A stretch of 64,000 bases of DNA from positions 1 through 64,000 of the forward strand of contig JAPLKC010000043.1 in assembly GCA_026388255.1 (NCBI GenBank), written 5' to 3'. A program made the position numbers and the translations under genes. The stretch is from Pseudomonadota bacterium (GTDB taxonomy: Bacteria > Desulfobacterota > Syntrophorhabdia > Syntrophorhabdales > Syntrophorhabdaceae). Below are positions 16,818-25,560 of this stretch, in pieces (position 1 is the first letter of the stretch; each line of letters starts with the position of its first letter). The notes beneath the pieces were generated by a model. It was not told the origin of the DNA and did not search any database. It saw only the letters and a list, made by a program, of their open reading frames with translations.

Positions 16818-19217
16818 TTAAGCCCTCCTGATTCTGCAGAGTTGGCAACGGAGCTGCGCCGATCCGATGGCGCGCGCGGAATGCGCATCATGGGTAAGTC
16901 TGTTGGCATTATTCCTGCCTGGCCATTGGGATGGTGCCAGGAGCACTCGTGGGTCTATCCCTTCCGTGAGGTAGGCATTTCCCTCAATACTACCCCTTGG
17001 GGATTCGACGATAACGGGGTCCCCCTGCCCTATTCCATGTTCGAGGGCCGTCTTCGGGTTGATGTAAACAAGGAAATCGGGGATTATCTCCCGGAGTACC
17101 GGAATGTTACGCAGTTCGGTGTGTCTGTATATAGCTTCCTTCCTTCCCGTCGTTAGTATAAGTGGAAATTCCCTGGCTATTTCAGGTGAGCTTATCGGAC
17201 TTTCCGAAGGTTCTGTGTGGAGTGGGAGAGGATCAAACCCCATAGATTCGAGCTTTTTTGAATAAAGTTCTACTTTGTAGGAAGAATGGAGACGTGAAAA
17301 ACCAAGGTTGGTAAACCCTGTCTTTTCATATTTCCTGTATGTATATGGGACCGTGTACCTACCCATATTCCTGAACTCTTCAAAAGTCATACCTGAAGGT
17401 TCGAGAATGGCGCCGCACATAGACTCTTCGTCTTTGAACATTAGATTGCCAAACCCGAGTCTAATAGCCAGTTCATTAATAATCTTATAATCGGACCAGC
17501 ATTCATTCACTTCTACTGCTTTCTGCTGAAGATGAATGTCATTGTAAGTCACCTGAAAAAACGTTTGGACAGACGAACGCTCCATCCATGTGGCTACAGG
17601 CAGGACAATATCAGCTAGAAGAGCTGTGGGAGTCATAAAAAAATCAGCAACAGCAATAAACTCCAGTTTTTTCAAAGCCTTCATTACCATTGTGCTATTG
17701 CCGTATGAAAGCGCCGGGTTAGATCCCTGGCAGTACATTGCCTTTATAGGGTACGGTTTTCCCGTAAGAATGGCCTTCCAGACCGTTGGGGCGTGTGCTG
17801 TGGGAGACCAGGAGTCTTTGCCTGCAAGGAGAGGAAATCTCTTACTGCCCAGCCTCTTTTCATGGTCTTCTTCTGTCAGAAGTTGATTAAGACTGATATT
17901 GGGATTAACCGGACGCGGCATGGGAAGTATGTTGCCACCTGGTACATCAATATTGCCCGTAATTGCTGCAAGTATTCCAAGCGACATACAGGACGATATG
18001 GTATCGGCGTTCTGCTCGGTTGCGACACATTGCATGAGCAGTGCCGGTGTTGTCATGGCATAAAGTCTCGCAGCTTCAATGATTTTCTGTGAAGGAACCC
18101 ATGTTATTTCTTCGGCTTTCCGAGGAGGGTAATCCTGGACTCTCTCCTTCAATTCCTCAAATCCGTTGCACCATATATCAACAAAATCTTTGTCGTAAAG
18201 ACCTTCATTGATTATCACATTGAGCATCCCCAAGGCCAGGGCAGCATCGCTCCCGGGCCTCAACTGCAGCCAGAGGTCCGCTTTGGAGGCTATCTCGGAA
18301 AAAATAGGGTCAACTACAATTAATTTTGCACCCAATGCCCTGGCATCCATCATCCACGAACATTTTATGGGAGATGTGTTGGGAGGATTCATGCCCCACA
18401 CGAGCATACACTTTGTCACCTCCGGGTGAAGAAAAAGGTCCGGGCATTCAAGGGCAGGGGCAATGCCGAGAAGCTGCTGAGAGGTAAACCTGGGCCAGAG
18501 ACACTGTGCGTAACCGGGACCCACTAACTGATGACGAAATGCATTGGCAAACCGCTCGAAATATTGAACCCATCCTCTCGCAGTACCCGTTGCGAGAAGC
18601 ACGGCATCCTTTCCATAATCCCCTTCGATCTCTTTGAGTCTCCGGGCTATGGTGTCCAAAGCTTCATCCCAGGAAATCTTTTCCCAATTACCGGAGCCCC
18701 GGCGGCCGACACACTTCAGCGGATGTCTCAGTCTCTCGGGATGCTGAATCTGGTACTTCGAGGCCAGACCCTTTGCGCAGAGTATTCCCCTCGTAGTGGG
18801 AGAGCTTGGATCACCCTCAACCTTCACTACCTTTCCGTCTTTCACAAAAACCAGTGCATCACATCCATTATTGCAGTTACAGCAGGAACTCTTGAATACT
18901 GTCGCCCCGGTCCGCTCGTCCAGCCTCGTGGACTGAAGCCTTTCACTCCGCCTTTGAGGCACGTATCCGGGGGCTGCGACTTTTTCAAGACAATCGCCGA
19001 TCAAACGGGAGGCAAGGGTTTCTTTCTTACATTTCGGGCAGAGCATTAAGAAGCTCAAATCCTTGCAATCACCCCTCTCACTGAGAAGAACGGTAAGCTT
19101 CATAAGCAGCTTTGCTGAAATAACCGGTTGCCCGCACTTCAGGCATGGCATTTTCGATGCTGCCTCGGTTTTTCTTCGTTTATCACTCACAATTTCTTTT
19201 CCGATTGTCTTCATCAC
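16818..19217 (-). CDS. Molybdopterin (Mo/W-bis-MGD) oxidoreductase with N-terminal zinc-ribbon-like extension
   Basis: 799 aa, DMSO-reductase superfamily. Residues 25-63 hold two CxxC pairs (CLKC 25/28, CPKC 60/63) that look like a zinc ribbon. The [4Fe-4S] motif follows at Cys112, 115, 119 and 147. NWEKISWDEALDTIA, VWGMNPPNTSP, AKLIVVDP and LRPGSDAALALGM mark the pterin domains, and PIKAMYCQGSNPALS plus the C-terminal molydopterin-binding domain complete it. The probable metal ligand is Cys239 (GYAQCLWPRF), not selenocysteine. No Tat signal. Enzymes of this fold include formate dehydrogenase, acetylene hydratase and pyrogallol transhydroxylase; the substrate here is open. Confidence 0.88.
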   Translation of the reverse strand: MMKTIGKEIVSDKRRKTEAASKMPCLKCGQPVISAKLLMKLTVLLSERGDCKDLSFLMLCPKCKKETLASRLIGDCLEKVAAPGYVPQRRSERLQSTRLDERTGATVFKSSCCNCNNGCDALVFVKDGKVVKVEGDPSSPTTRGILCAKGLASKYQIQHPERLRHPLKCVGRRGSGNWEKISWDEALDTIARRLKEIEGDYGKDAVLLATGTARGWVQYFERFANAFRHQLVGPGYAQCLWPRFTSQQLLGIAPALECPDLFLHPEVTKCMLVWGMNPPNTSPIKCSWMMDARALGAKLIVVDPIFSEIASKADLWLQLRPGSDAALALGMLNVIINEGLYDKDFVDIWCNGFEELKERVQDYPPRKAEEITWVPSQKIIEAARLYAMTTPALLMQCVATEQNADTISSCMSLGILAAITGNIDVPGGNILPMPRPVNPNISLNQLLTEEDHEKRLGSKRFPLLAGKDSWSPTAHAPTVWKAILTGKPYPIKAMYCQGSNPALSYGNSTMVMKALKKLEFIAVADFFMTPTALLADIVLPVATWMERSSVQTFFQVTYNDIHLQQKAVEVNECWSDYKIINELAIRLGFGNLMFKDEESMCGAILEPSGMTFEEFRNMGRYTVPYTYRKYEKTGFTNLGFSRLHSSYKVELYSKKLESMGFDPLPLHTEPSESPISSPEIAREFPLILTTGRKEAIYRHTELRNIPVLREIIPDFLVYINPKTALEHGIGQGDPVIVESPRGSIEGNAYLTEGIDPRVLLAPSQWPGRNNANRLTHDAHSARAIGSAQLRCQLCRIRRA

Positions 19218-19219
19218 TT

Positions 19220-19924
19220 CTACAGGCCCAGATATGCTTTTCTTACATGTTCACTTTCAGTTAATTCACATCCTGTGCCTTGGAGGCAAATCTGACCGTT
19301 TTCTACCACATAGGCCCGTCTTGCCAGCTCCAGGGTCTGGATGACTTCCTGGGAAACAAGGAGAATGGTAATACCCTGCTCATTCAGTTTTTTCAGAGTC
19401 ATTAGAATGTCGGTTGATAATTTGGGCGACAGGCTCATGGTGGGTTCGTCCAGGATAAGGACTGACGGACGCGACATCAATCCCCGACCTATGGCAAGCA
19501 TCTGCTGTTCGCCGCCTGAAAGGGTTTTGGCAAGCTGGTTCTGCCGGTCCTTGAGAATAGGAAAAAGGTCGTATACCTGTTGGAACGATTCCTCGATAAG
19601 TCTTCGGGGTCGCTTGAGATAGGCACCCAATTGAAGGTTTTCCTTTACCTTCATAAGAGGAAAAATCCTTCTCCCTTCCGGAACCTGAACAATCCCTAAT
19701 TCGCAGATCCGCCGGGGTGAGAGACCATCAAGTCTTTGTCCGTGGAATTCAATAGATCCTGCCGATATTCTCGTGAGACCCGAGATGGCGCGAAGAAGGG
19801 TCGATTTGCCGGCTCCGTTTGAGCCTATTATCGCCACAAATTCGTGATCGGCAACATCAATTCTAACATCCCTGAGGGCCTGCAGCTTACCGTATGATAC
19901 GCTTACATTATTTACACTTAGCAT
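19220..19924 (-). CDS. livF: Branched-chain amino acid-type ABC transporter ATPase
   Basis: 234 aa LivF. Walker A GSNGAGKSTLL, family marker GRRIFPLMKVKENL, signature LSGGEQQMLAIGRGLM and Walker B SVLILDEPTMSL are all intact. It energises import with LivG, LivH and LivM. It overlaps livG by 17 bases and ends 2 bases before the oxidoreductase gene, linking uptake to catabolism. Substrate may be an aromatic or organic acid, since this transporter class takes those too. Confidence 0.92.
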   Translation of the reverse strand: MLSVNNVSVSYGKLQALRDVRIDVADHEFVAIIGSNGAGKSTLLRAISGLTRISAGSIEFHGQRLDGLSPRRICELGIVQVPEGRRIFPLMKVKENLQLGAYLKRPRRLIEESFQQVYDLFPILKDRQNQLAKTLSGGEQQMLAIGRGLMSRPSVLILDEPTMSLSPKLSTDILMTLKKLNEQGITILLVSQEVIQTLELARRAYVVENGQICLQGTGCELTESEHVRKAYLGL

Positions 19925-20678
19925 ATGCTGCCCCCAAATACGCCTCGATCACCCTCGGGTTCCGAACAATCTCTTCGACCTCACCATCAGCAATTTTACG
20001 GCCGTAATCCAATACCATGATTCTGCTGCATGTTTCCATGAGGGCACTCAGGACGTGTTCGATCATTAAGATTGTAATTCCAAGTTCTTCGGATATCCTG
20101 AAGATAAGTTCAATGCCTTCCTTAACCTCGGAATCGTTTAAACCTGCGAAGACCTCATCAAGAAGGATCAGCTTGGGATTGATAGACAAGGCTCTGCCAA
20201 TCTCCAGACGTTTTCTCTCGGCCATAATCAGATCACCCGCCATTGCATCCTTTTTGTCTGCCAGACCCACAAATTCCAGAACCTCGAGAGCCCTTTGCCT
20301 GCCTGTCACAATATTGCTTTCGCTGGCGCCATAGAGAACCCCGACTGCGATATTGTCAAGGGCACTCAGCTCTTCGAAGGGTCTGACAAATTGAAAGGTC
20401 CTCCCGATACCCAGCCGGGCAATTCTGGATGGCTTCCATCCCCCGATAGAAGTGCCATTGAAGGTAACCTTACCGCCATCGGGTGCATAAAATCCCGATA
20501 TTGAATTGATGAGAGTAGTCTTACCGGAGCCATTGGGACCGATAAGCCCCATGATTTCTCCCTCTTTTACAACAAAATCGACTTCGGAAACAGCCGTCAA
20601 ACCGCCAAATCTCTTGGTTACCTTTTCTCCTGTGAGAATAGGCTTTGAATCGGGGGAATGTTTTGCGTGTTTCATCAT
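19908..20678 (-). CDS. livG: Branched-chain amino acid-type ABC transporter ATPase
   Basis: 256 aa LivG. Walker A GPNGSGKTTLINSISG, the LivG-specific region GIGRTFQFVRPFEELSALDN and Walker B KLILLDEVFAGL are clear, and the C-terminus has the usual VIEAYLGAAY. The signature LSGGQ is replaced by DLIMAERKRLEIGRAL, as LivG proteins often show divergence there. The start overlaps the HMGL gene stop by 4 bases (ATGA), implying coupled translation. Confidence 0.92.
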   Translation of the reverse strand: MMKHAKHSPDSKPILTGEKVTKRFGGLTAVSEVDFVVKEGEIMGLIGPNGSGKTTLINSISGFYAPDGGKVTFNGTSIGGWKPSRIARLGIGRTFQFVRPFEELSALDNIAVGVLYGASESNIVTGRQRALEVLEFVGLADKKDAMAGDLIMAERKRLEIGRALSINPKLILLDEVFAGLNDSEVKEGIELIFRISEELGITILMIEHVLSALMETCSRIMVLDYGRKIADGEVEEIVRNPRVIEAYLGAAYAKCK

Positions 20679-21919
20679 TTGATTTGAAGAACCTCCCTGG
20701 CCATGGATTCGAAGATCTCATCGGAAATGGACCATTTACGCACAATTGATTCGCGCTTGACCTTTTCCACAAGCTCATCGACCTGTTCTTTTGTGGCCGT
20801 AAAGCCAAATTTCTCCAGTTTATCCCTGACAATGGTCCCGCCGCTCATTTTACCGAGAATAAGGTTGACACCCCTGCGGCCGATTAACTCTGGTGCAAAA
20901 GCTTGGGTGCTGAAAGGTTTGTCTGTTTTGGCCATCCTTAGGGTCATGTCAACGACCATCCCTGACTCAAAGGTAAACTCGTTGTCCCCAATGATGGGTT
21001 TGTTGGAAGGAATAGGTATCTTGGCAATTTCCGATATAAGGCGGGAGGTGGGATATATGCGGTCAAGCCTTACGCCGGTATCGACCCCGAGAAGCAGTTC
21101 GGTACCCATAACTACTTCTTCGGTGGACGCATTTCCTGCTCTTTCACCAAGGGTGTTCATTGCAGTGTGGACCGTTACAGCCCCTGCCGCGATACCTGAA
21201 AGCATGACTGAGGTAGCCAGCCCGTAATCATTGTGAGCATGAAGGGCAACGGTAACATTCGGCGCCCATTCTTTGACTTTTCTTACCATATACATGGTTG
21301 TTAACGGGAGCCCAAAACCCATAGTGTCCGTATAGGTTATCTGATCAACTCCTGCTTCATTAGCCACTGCTTTGTATAATCTCTCAAGGAACGGCATGGG
21401 CGTTTTTGTGGCTTCCCAGGGCATGACCGAGGTTTCAAGCCCCAATTTCTTTGCAAGGGCCGCTGCTTTCACCAATTTTTCAACCATCTGATCCTCACTG
21501 AGACTCCACACAACCTCGCCGAACCATGGGGACGCTGGACATTCCACAACAACGCCGTCCGCACCGGCTTCAGCAGCAAACTCGACTTCTTTTTCAGCCC
21601 ATCTGCAGAGAAAAACTATCTTGGTCTTTCGTCCGGCCTTTCGCATCTTTACAAGTTCCTTTGCCACTTCTCTGTCATCGGATGAAATGATTGGGAGGAG
21701 TTCTACGCTGTACACACCCATGTCATCGAGGGCCTCATATATCCGAAGCTTTTCGTCCGGCTTGAGTGCTACATGCGGTGTCTGTTCAGCTTCCCGTAAT
21801 GTTACGTCATGGATACGGACCTTTTCAGGCAATGTATACTGCTGCCTGATCTCATCCAGGTAATTGAACTCTGTTACCCAGTATTTATCTGTCAACCATT
21901 TGTTTTTTTCTTCTGTCAT
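20675..21919 (-). CDS. HMGL-like (pyruvate carboxyltransferase domain) aldolase or lyase
   Basis: 414 aa TIM-barrel enzyme of the DRE-TIM family that includes isopropylmalate and homocitrate synthases and HMG-CoA lyase. The family motif HDVTLREAEQTPHV (Asp38, Arg42) and the metal site LHAHNDYGLA near residue 230 are present, as is GERAGNASTEEVVMG. The sequence between HMGL and the C-terminal half looks like the uncharacterised homocitrate-synthase-like group. A leucine-type regulatory domain is absent. Lying between livM and livG it is probably a dedicated C-C forming or cleaving step of this pathway, not leucine synthesis. AGGAGG precedes the ATG. Confidence 0.85.
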   Translation of the reverse strand: MTEEKNKWLTDKYWVTEFNYLDEIRQQYTLPEKVRIHDVTLREAEQTPHVALKPDEKLRIYEALDDMGVYSVELLPIISSDDREVAKELVKMRKAGRKTKIVFLCRWAEKEVEFAAEAGADGVVVECPASPWFGEVVWSLSEDQMVEKLVKAAALAKKLGLETSVMPWEATKTPMPFLERLYKAVANEAGVDQITYTDTMGFGLPLTTMYMVRKVKEWAPNVTVALHAHNDYGLATSVMLSGIAAGAVTVHTAMNTLGERAGNASTEEVVMGTELLLGVDTGVRLDRIYPTSRLISEIAKIPIPSNKPIIGDNEFTFESGMVVDMTLRMAKTDKPFSTQAFAPELIGRRGVNLILGKMSGGTIVRDKLEKFGFTATKEQVDELVEKVKRESIVRKWSISDEIFESMAREVLQIK

Positions 21920-21977
21920 TTATGTAACCTCCTGTTCATACTATTTTTATTATGAATCATAACGGTCTTTATATGTC

Positions 21978-22943
21978 TTAATTGGACTCTCGACTCGTTT
22001 TTCCTTCTACTTTGCTTTTCCTGAACAGACCTATCAGGCCGTTCGGCAAATACATGATTACCACCACAAGAAGGAGTCCGTATATTATTCTGGAGACCTC
22101 TGCACCTATGCCGGCTGCGGCAGTCAGTAATTCATTAATGATTATCAGAATGCTTGCTCCTACAATCGGACCAACCCATGATTTCCGGCCTCCAAGGAGA
22201 GCCATGAGGACCACAAGGACGGAGATATTCACATCGAAAATAAAATCCGGGTGAATATAACTCCTGTAGTATGCATAAATCCCTCCCACCACGCCTGCAA
22301 GAAATGCACTGATAACAAATGCCCATATCTTCAGCCATGTTGCGTTGACACCCTGGGTCTCGGCACTGTCCTCGTCATGAAATATCGACCTTAAACCGAG
22401 TCCGAATTTGGACCGCTCGACCCACATGGCAATAAGAATCACAATGAACATAAGAGCAAGCATAATTTCATAGAAAATCACCCGGTTTGCAAACATACTT
22501 ACCTTCATGAAGGGCAGCCAGAGCCCTGTTGATGATCCGAGAGACTCCACATTAATGACGACAACCCGGGCTGATAAGCCAAGACAGAATGTGACAAGGA
22601 CAAAATAAGGACCTCTCAGTCTGAGGCAGGGCCAGGCTATGATACCTGCCACTATAGCTGCGATCACACCTCCCAGGACCGAAGTGTAAAAGGGAGAGAG
22701 GCCCAGCTTGAGCAGCATGATTGAGCTTGTGTATGCTCCAATACCAAAGAATGCCGCATGACCGAAGTTCATGTACCCAGTGTATCCGCCGAATATGTTC
22801 CAGCCGCATGAAAGTGCTGCGTACATAAAAAGGCTGAACATGGCTGAAAGGTAGTAGACGTCAGGCCTTAGGAAAGGAAAAAGACCCAAGCCTATGACAA
22901 CCAGAAATAAGATTAAAATTGAGCGGTTCTTCTTTTCCATCAC
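21978..22943 (-). CDS. livM: Branched-chain amino acid-type ABC transporter permease
   Basis: 321 aa inner-membrane permease with about nine hydrophobic segments. LivM marks are GYTGYMNFGHAAFFGIGAYT and DEDSAETQGVNATWLKIWAF, the cytoplasmic coupling loop. It forms the channel with LivH. Ten bases separate it from livH; 58 separate it from the HMGL gene. Confidence 0.92.
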   Translation of the reverse strand: MMEKKNRSILILFLVVIGLGLFPFLRPDVYYLSAMFSLFMYAALSCGWNIFGGYTGYMNFGHAAFFGIGAYTSSIMLLKLGLSPFYTSVLGGVIAAIVAGIIAWPCLRLRGPYFVLVTFCLGLSARVVVINVESLGSSTGLWLPFMKVSMFANRVIFYEIMLALMFIVILIAMWVERSKFGLGLRSIFHDEDSAETQGVNATWLKIWAFVISAFLAGVVGGIYAYYRSYIHPDFIFDVNISVLVVLMALLGGRKSWVGPIVGASILIIINELLTAAAGIGAEVSRIIYGLLLVVVIMYLPNGLIGLFRKSKVEGKTSRESN

Positions 22944-22953
22944 TTCTCCGGAT

Positions 22954-23835
22954 TTATTGCTGAAAAAGACCCGTAGGCTTTACCAACAGTAACAGAATTA
23001 TTATTCCGAACAACACAAGGTTAATCCACGTCAAAGGGATGAGTGCAGAACTGATGCCTATGATAAGGCCTATAATAAGGCCTGATATGGCAGTTCCGAG
23101 AATGCTCCCCACTCCGCCGAGAATCACCACTGCAAAGACAAAAATGATCCAACCGTAATGTGTTGCCGGTTCAATCGAGTACATAAGACTCATGCAGGTA
23201 CCGGCGATCCCGGCGGTTGCCAGGGATACGCCATAGGTAACTGCAGTTATGGTGCTTGTTCTGATGCCCATCAGAACAGCCCCTTCCCGATCCTGCCATA
23301 TAGCCCTGGCTGCTTTTCCGAGAAAGGTATGGTGAAGAAAGATATATACAATCCCGACAGTGACGGCTGCAATGCCGAAACTGATGAGATGATTGACTGA
23401 AAGGGCTATATCGCCGATAAATATCGATTTCCCTGAAAAATCTGTTGTCACCAGCCTCGGAGTTGCTTTGCAGAAATAAAGCAGCATGTTCTCTACAATA
23501 ATGGTTATACCGAAGGTGAGCACCAGGGACGCCGATGTAAGGTCCCTGGTTTTTCGTGCAGTTAATCGGATAACCGTCCGATCCATGATGACTCCGATTA
23601 TAAAAAGAACCGGGATAACAATCACCAGGGAAACAAGGGGATGGACACCATAGAGTTCCAGGAGCCAGTAAGTGATGTATGCCCCTACCAGTGCAAACAC
23701 GGGGTGGCTCAGGTTTACCACATGGCTTATACCAAGTATGAGACTGAAACCTACGGCAAGGACCGTGAAAATTCCGCCCAGAAGGAGTCCACTCACTATA
23801 CTCTGGATGAATTGGTTTAATGATATTCCCTGCAA
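22954..23835 (-). CDS. livH: Branched-chain amino acid-type ABC transporter permease
   Basis: 293 aa with about eight membrane segments. GLLLGGIFTVLAVGFSLILG at the start, LSHPVFALVGAYITYWL and the coupling-loop text AIWQDREGAVLMGIRTS are typical of LivH. In most LivH the text after the first loop is NFAHG; here it is NLSHP. It lies between livK and livM on one transcript. Confidence 0.92.
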   Translation of the reverse strand: MQGISLNQFIQSIVSGLLLGGIFTVLAVGFSLILGISHVVNLSHPVFALVGAYITYWLLELYGVHPLVSLVIVIPVLFIIGVIMDRTVIRLTARKTRDLTSASLVLTFGITIIVENMLLYFCKATPRLVTTDFSGKSIFIGDIALSVNHLISFGIAAVTVGIVYIFLHHTFLGKAARAIWQDREGAVLMGIRTSTITAVTYGVSLATAGIAGTCMSLMYSIEPATHYGWIIFVFAVVILGGVGSILGTAISGLIIGLIIGISSALIPLTWINLVLFGIIILLLLVKPTGLFQQ

Positions 23836-23907
23836 AGTATTTCTCCTAACAATATTTATTGAGCTGCAACAATTTCATAACGGAGAAAACAACGTTCTCT
23901 TCTCCGA

Positions 23908-25107
23908 TTATTTCCCCCATGGTGGTTTGGGATATATTGGTTTTGCTGTTGTGGCTATCGGGTAGATCACCTCTGCCTTACCGTTGATCACCTGCATCAC
24001 GTAGGAATATGGCAATGGCAAGCCTTTTTCATCGAATCTGTATTTGCCGCTGATTATGGTGATCTCGTTCTTCCTCAGGAAATTCTTTATGTCATCCTGT
24101 TTAAGTGTTTTTGCACCTTCAACACCCTTCTGGAGTGTCTCGATCCAGCTATAGCCGAAGAGGAAGTATTCAGGGGCATCACGTTCACCCCACTTTTCCT
24201 TTGCAAGCTTATTGAGTTCCTTGATCCCCGGATAAGGAAGGCTGTTTACCATAATGACTGCCTGGAATACATAGTTGGCATCTGCACCGAGCGTCTTTGT
24301 CCAGGCCGGAGATGTGGCGGCAATAGACTGCTGGAAGAACTTCGGGTTGTAGCCCAGTGATTTGGCGGAACGTACGGTGAGAACTGCATCCGGGAAAAAT
24401 TGAGTACAGTAAAGAAGCTCCGCACCCCGCTCCTTGGCTTTGGAGATAATAGCATCGGCGCTTGTCAGAGGAGGATCATATGATTCCTCAAGAACAATCT
24501 TCATACCCAGTTTTTCTGCCCATTTACGCTCAGGGATAATACCTGAACGGCCTATGGGATTGTTCAGTCTGATAAAGGCAACTGATTTCGGTCTGTCTTT
24601 GGCAGGCAAACTGTCAAGAAACATAAAAAAGGCGGCGCTAAGCCACTCTCCCATCATAGGAGTAGCGCTGAAGGAATACTGAAACCCCTGACTGAAAGAT
24701 GCCATGTGACCACCCTGGGAGATATAAATCATGCCGTATTTTTCTGCCACAGGCATCTGAGCGGCACAAGTGTTTCCAGGATATCCACCGATGAGGAGAT
24801 CAGCTTTGTCTACCGTGATGGCTTTTTCAAGAAGCATGACCCCTTTGTCCGGTTTACCCTCGTCATCATATATTACGAGCTCCACAGGACGGCCCAAAAG
24901 CCCTCCGGCCTTATTAATTTTTTCAACCCAATATTCATAGCCCCGTTTTACCCATTTTGCGTTATCCGCAACCGGGCCGGTTATGGGAAGGGTGCCGCCA
25001 ATTTTTATAGGCTTTCCCTTTGGTTCAGCCGCAGTCGCTAAAGACATTGCGAGCAACGTCATAAAACATACACAGATTAAAATTACGAATAATCTCCCTC
25101 TTTTCAT
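23908..25107 (-). CDS. livK: ABC transporter substrate-binding protein, LivK/amide type
   Basis: 399 aa periplasmic binding protein from the ATG at 25107 with GGAGG upstream; an in-frame TTG four codons earlier is not needed. A signal peptide (MKRGRLFVILICVCFMTLLA, cleavage likely after TAA) leads to KIGGTLPITGPVADNAKWVK, the Peripla_BP_6 fold. It captures the pathway's substrate outside the inner membrane. First gene of the cluster, downstream of the sigma-54 promoter at 25365. Confidence 0.9.
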   Translation of the reverse strand: MKRGRLFVILICVCFMTLLAMSLATAAEPKGKPIKIGGTLPITGPVADNAKWVKRGYEYWVEKINKAGGLLGRPVELVIYDDEGKPDKGVMLLEKAITVDKADLLIGGYPGNTCAAQMPVAEKYGMIYISQGGHMASFSQGFQYSFSATPMMGEWLSAAFFMFLDSLPAKDRPKSVAFIRLNNPIGRSGIIPERKWAEKLGMKIVLEESYDPPLTSADAIISKAKERGAELLYCTQFFPDAVLTVRSAKSLGYNPKFFQQSIAATSPAWTKTLGADANYVFQAVIMVNSLPYPGIKELNKLAKEKWGERDAPEYFLFGYSWIETLQKGVEGAKTLKQDDIKNFLRKNEITIISGKYRFDEKGLPLPYSYVMQVINGKAEVIYPIATTAKPIYPKPPWGK

Positions 25108-25364
25108 TTTAACCTCCAAAAATTATTTTGCATCTTAAACCATTATACAACCATGTTTTGTTTTTCATCGTAATAATACAAATTATTACACATTGTATGC
25201 AGCCCATTCAGATCTGGCAAGCTCCTGCCGATAAACACTGCCAGCAACTCTCGGAACATGTGTCAGCAGTTTTTTTGAATTTTCTATAATCATGAATCCT
25301 TTCGTGCATTGTAAAACTATACGCTTCATTTAACAGATAAATTGATCAGCACTAAATAACTAAT

Positions 25365-25381
25365 TGCACTACTCATGCCAA
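25365..25381 (-). promoter_or_regulatory. Sigma-54 (-24/-12) promoter for the catabolic operon
   Basis: The minus strand reads TTGGCATGAGTAGTGCA. Compared with the RpoN consensus YTGGCACGRNNNTTGCW, 11 of 13 defined bases agree if I count the flanks, and the invariant GG and GC are ten bases apart. Transcription would start near 25354, giving a leader of about 245 bases to livK. A sigma-54 activator gene ends 180 bases upstream on the same strand, which is the usual arrangement. Confidence 0.65.
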
Positions 25382-25480
25382 AGGATGTTCGCAAATACTT
25401 CAAGGAGACAATATATTGATTTGATTGATATTTTGTGATACCCGACAGATCCCGTAAAATGATGTGAAAGCACCATTAGC

Positions 25481-25495
25481 CCACAGCTTTTGTGG
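25481..25495. promoter_or_regulatory. Candidate activator-binding inverted repeat
   Basis: CCACA-GCTTT-TGTGG is a perfect inverted repeat about 100 bases upstream of the -24 element, with a further half-site TTTGTGG near 25519. This is where enhancer sites of sigma-54 activators lie. No protein-binding consensus is known for this regulator, so the call rests on position and symmetry. Confidence 0.35.
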
Positions 25496-25560
25496 TTATC
25501 CGCAGAATATAAGATTATTTGTGGCTTTTTTAGAAAGAGATGGTGGAGAAGAAAATCGGT

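Noticed and set aside
16818-19217. Selenocysteine in the Mo-oxidoreductase
   Set aside because: The frame is continuous with Cys at the probable metal-ligand site and no in-frame UGA; tRNA-Sec nearby is not evidence for this gene.
25211-25230. Second sigma-54 promoter (GGCAAGCTCCTGCC, 25216-25229)
   Set aside because: The GG and GC are only nine bases apart instead of ten on either strand, so the helical phase is wrong.
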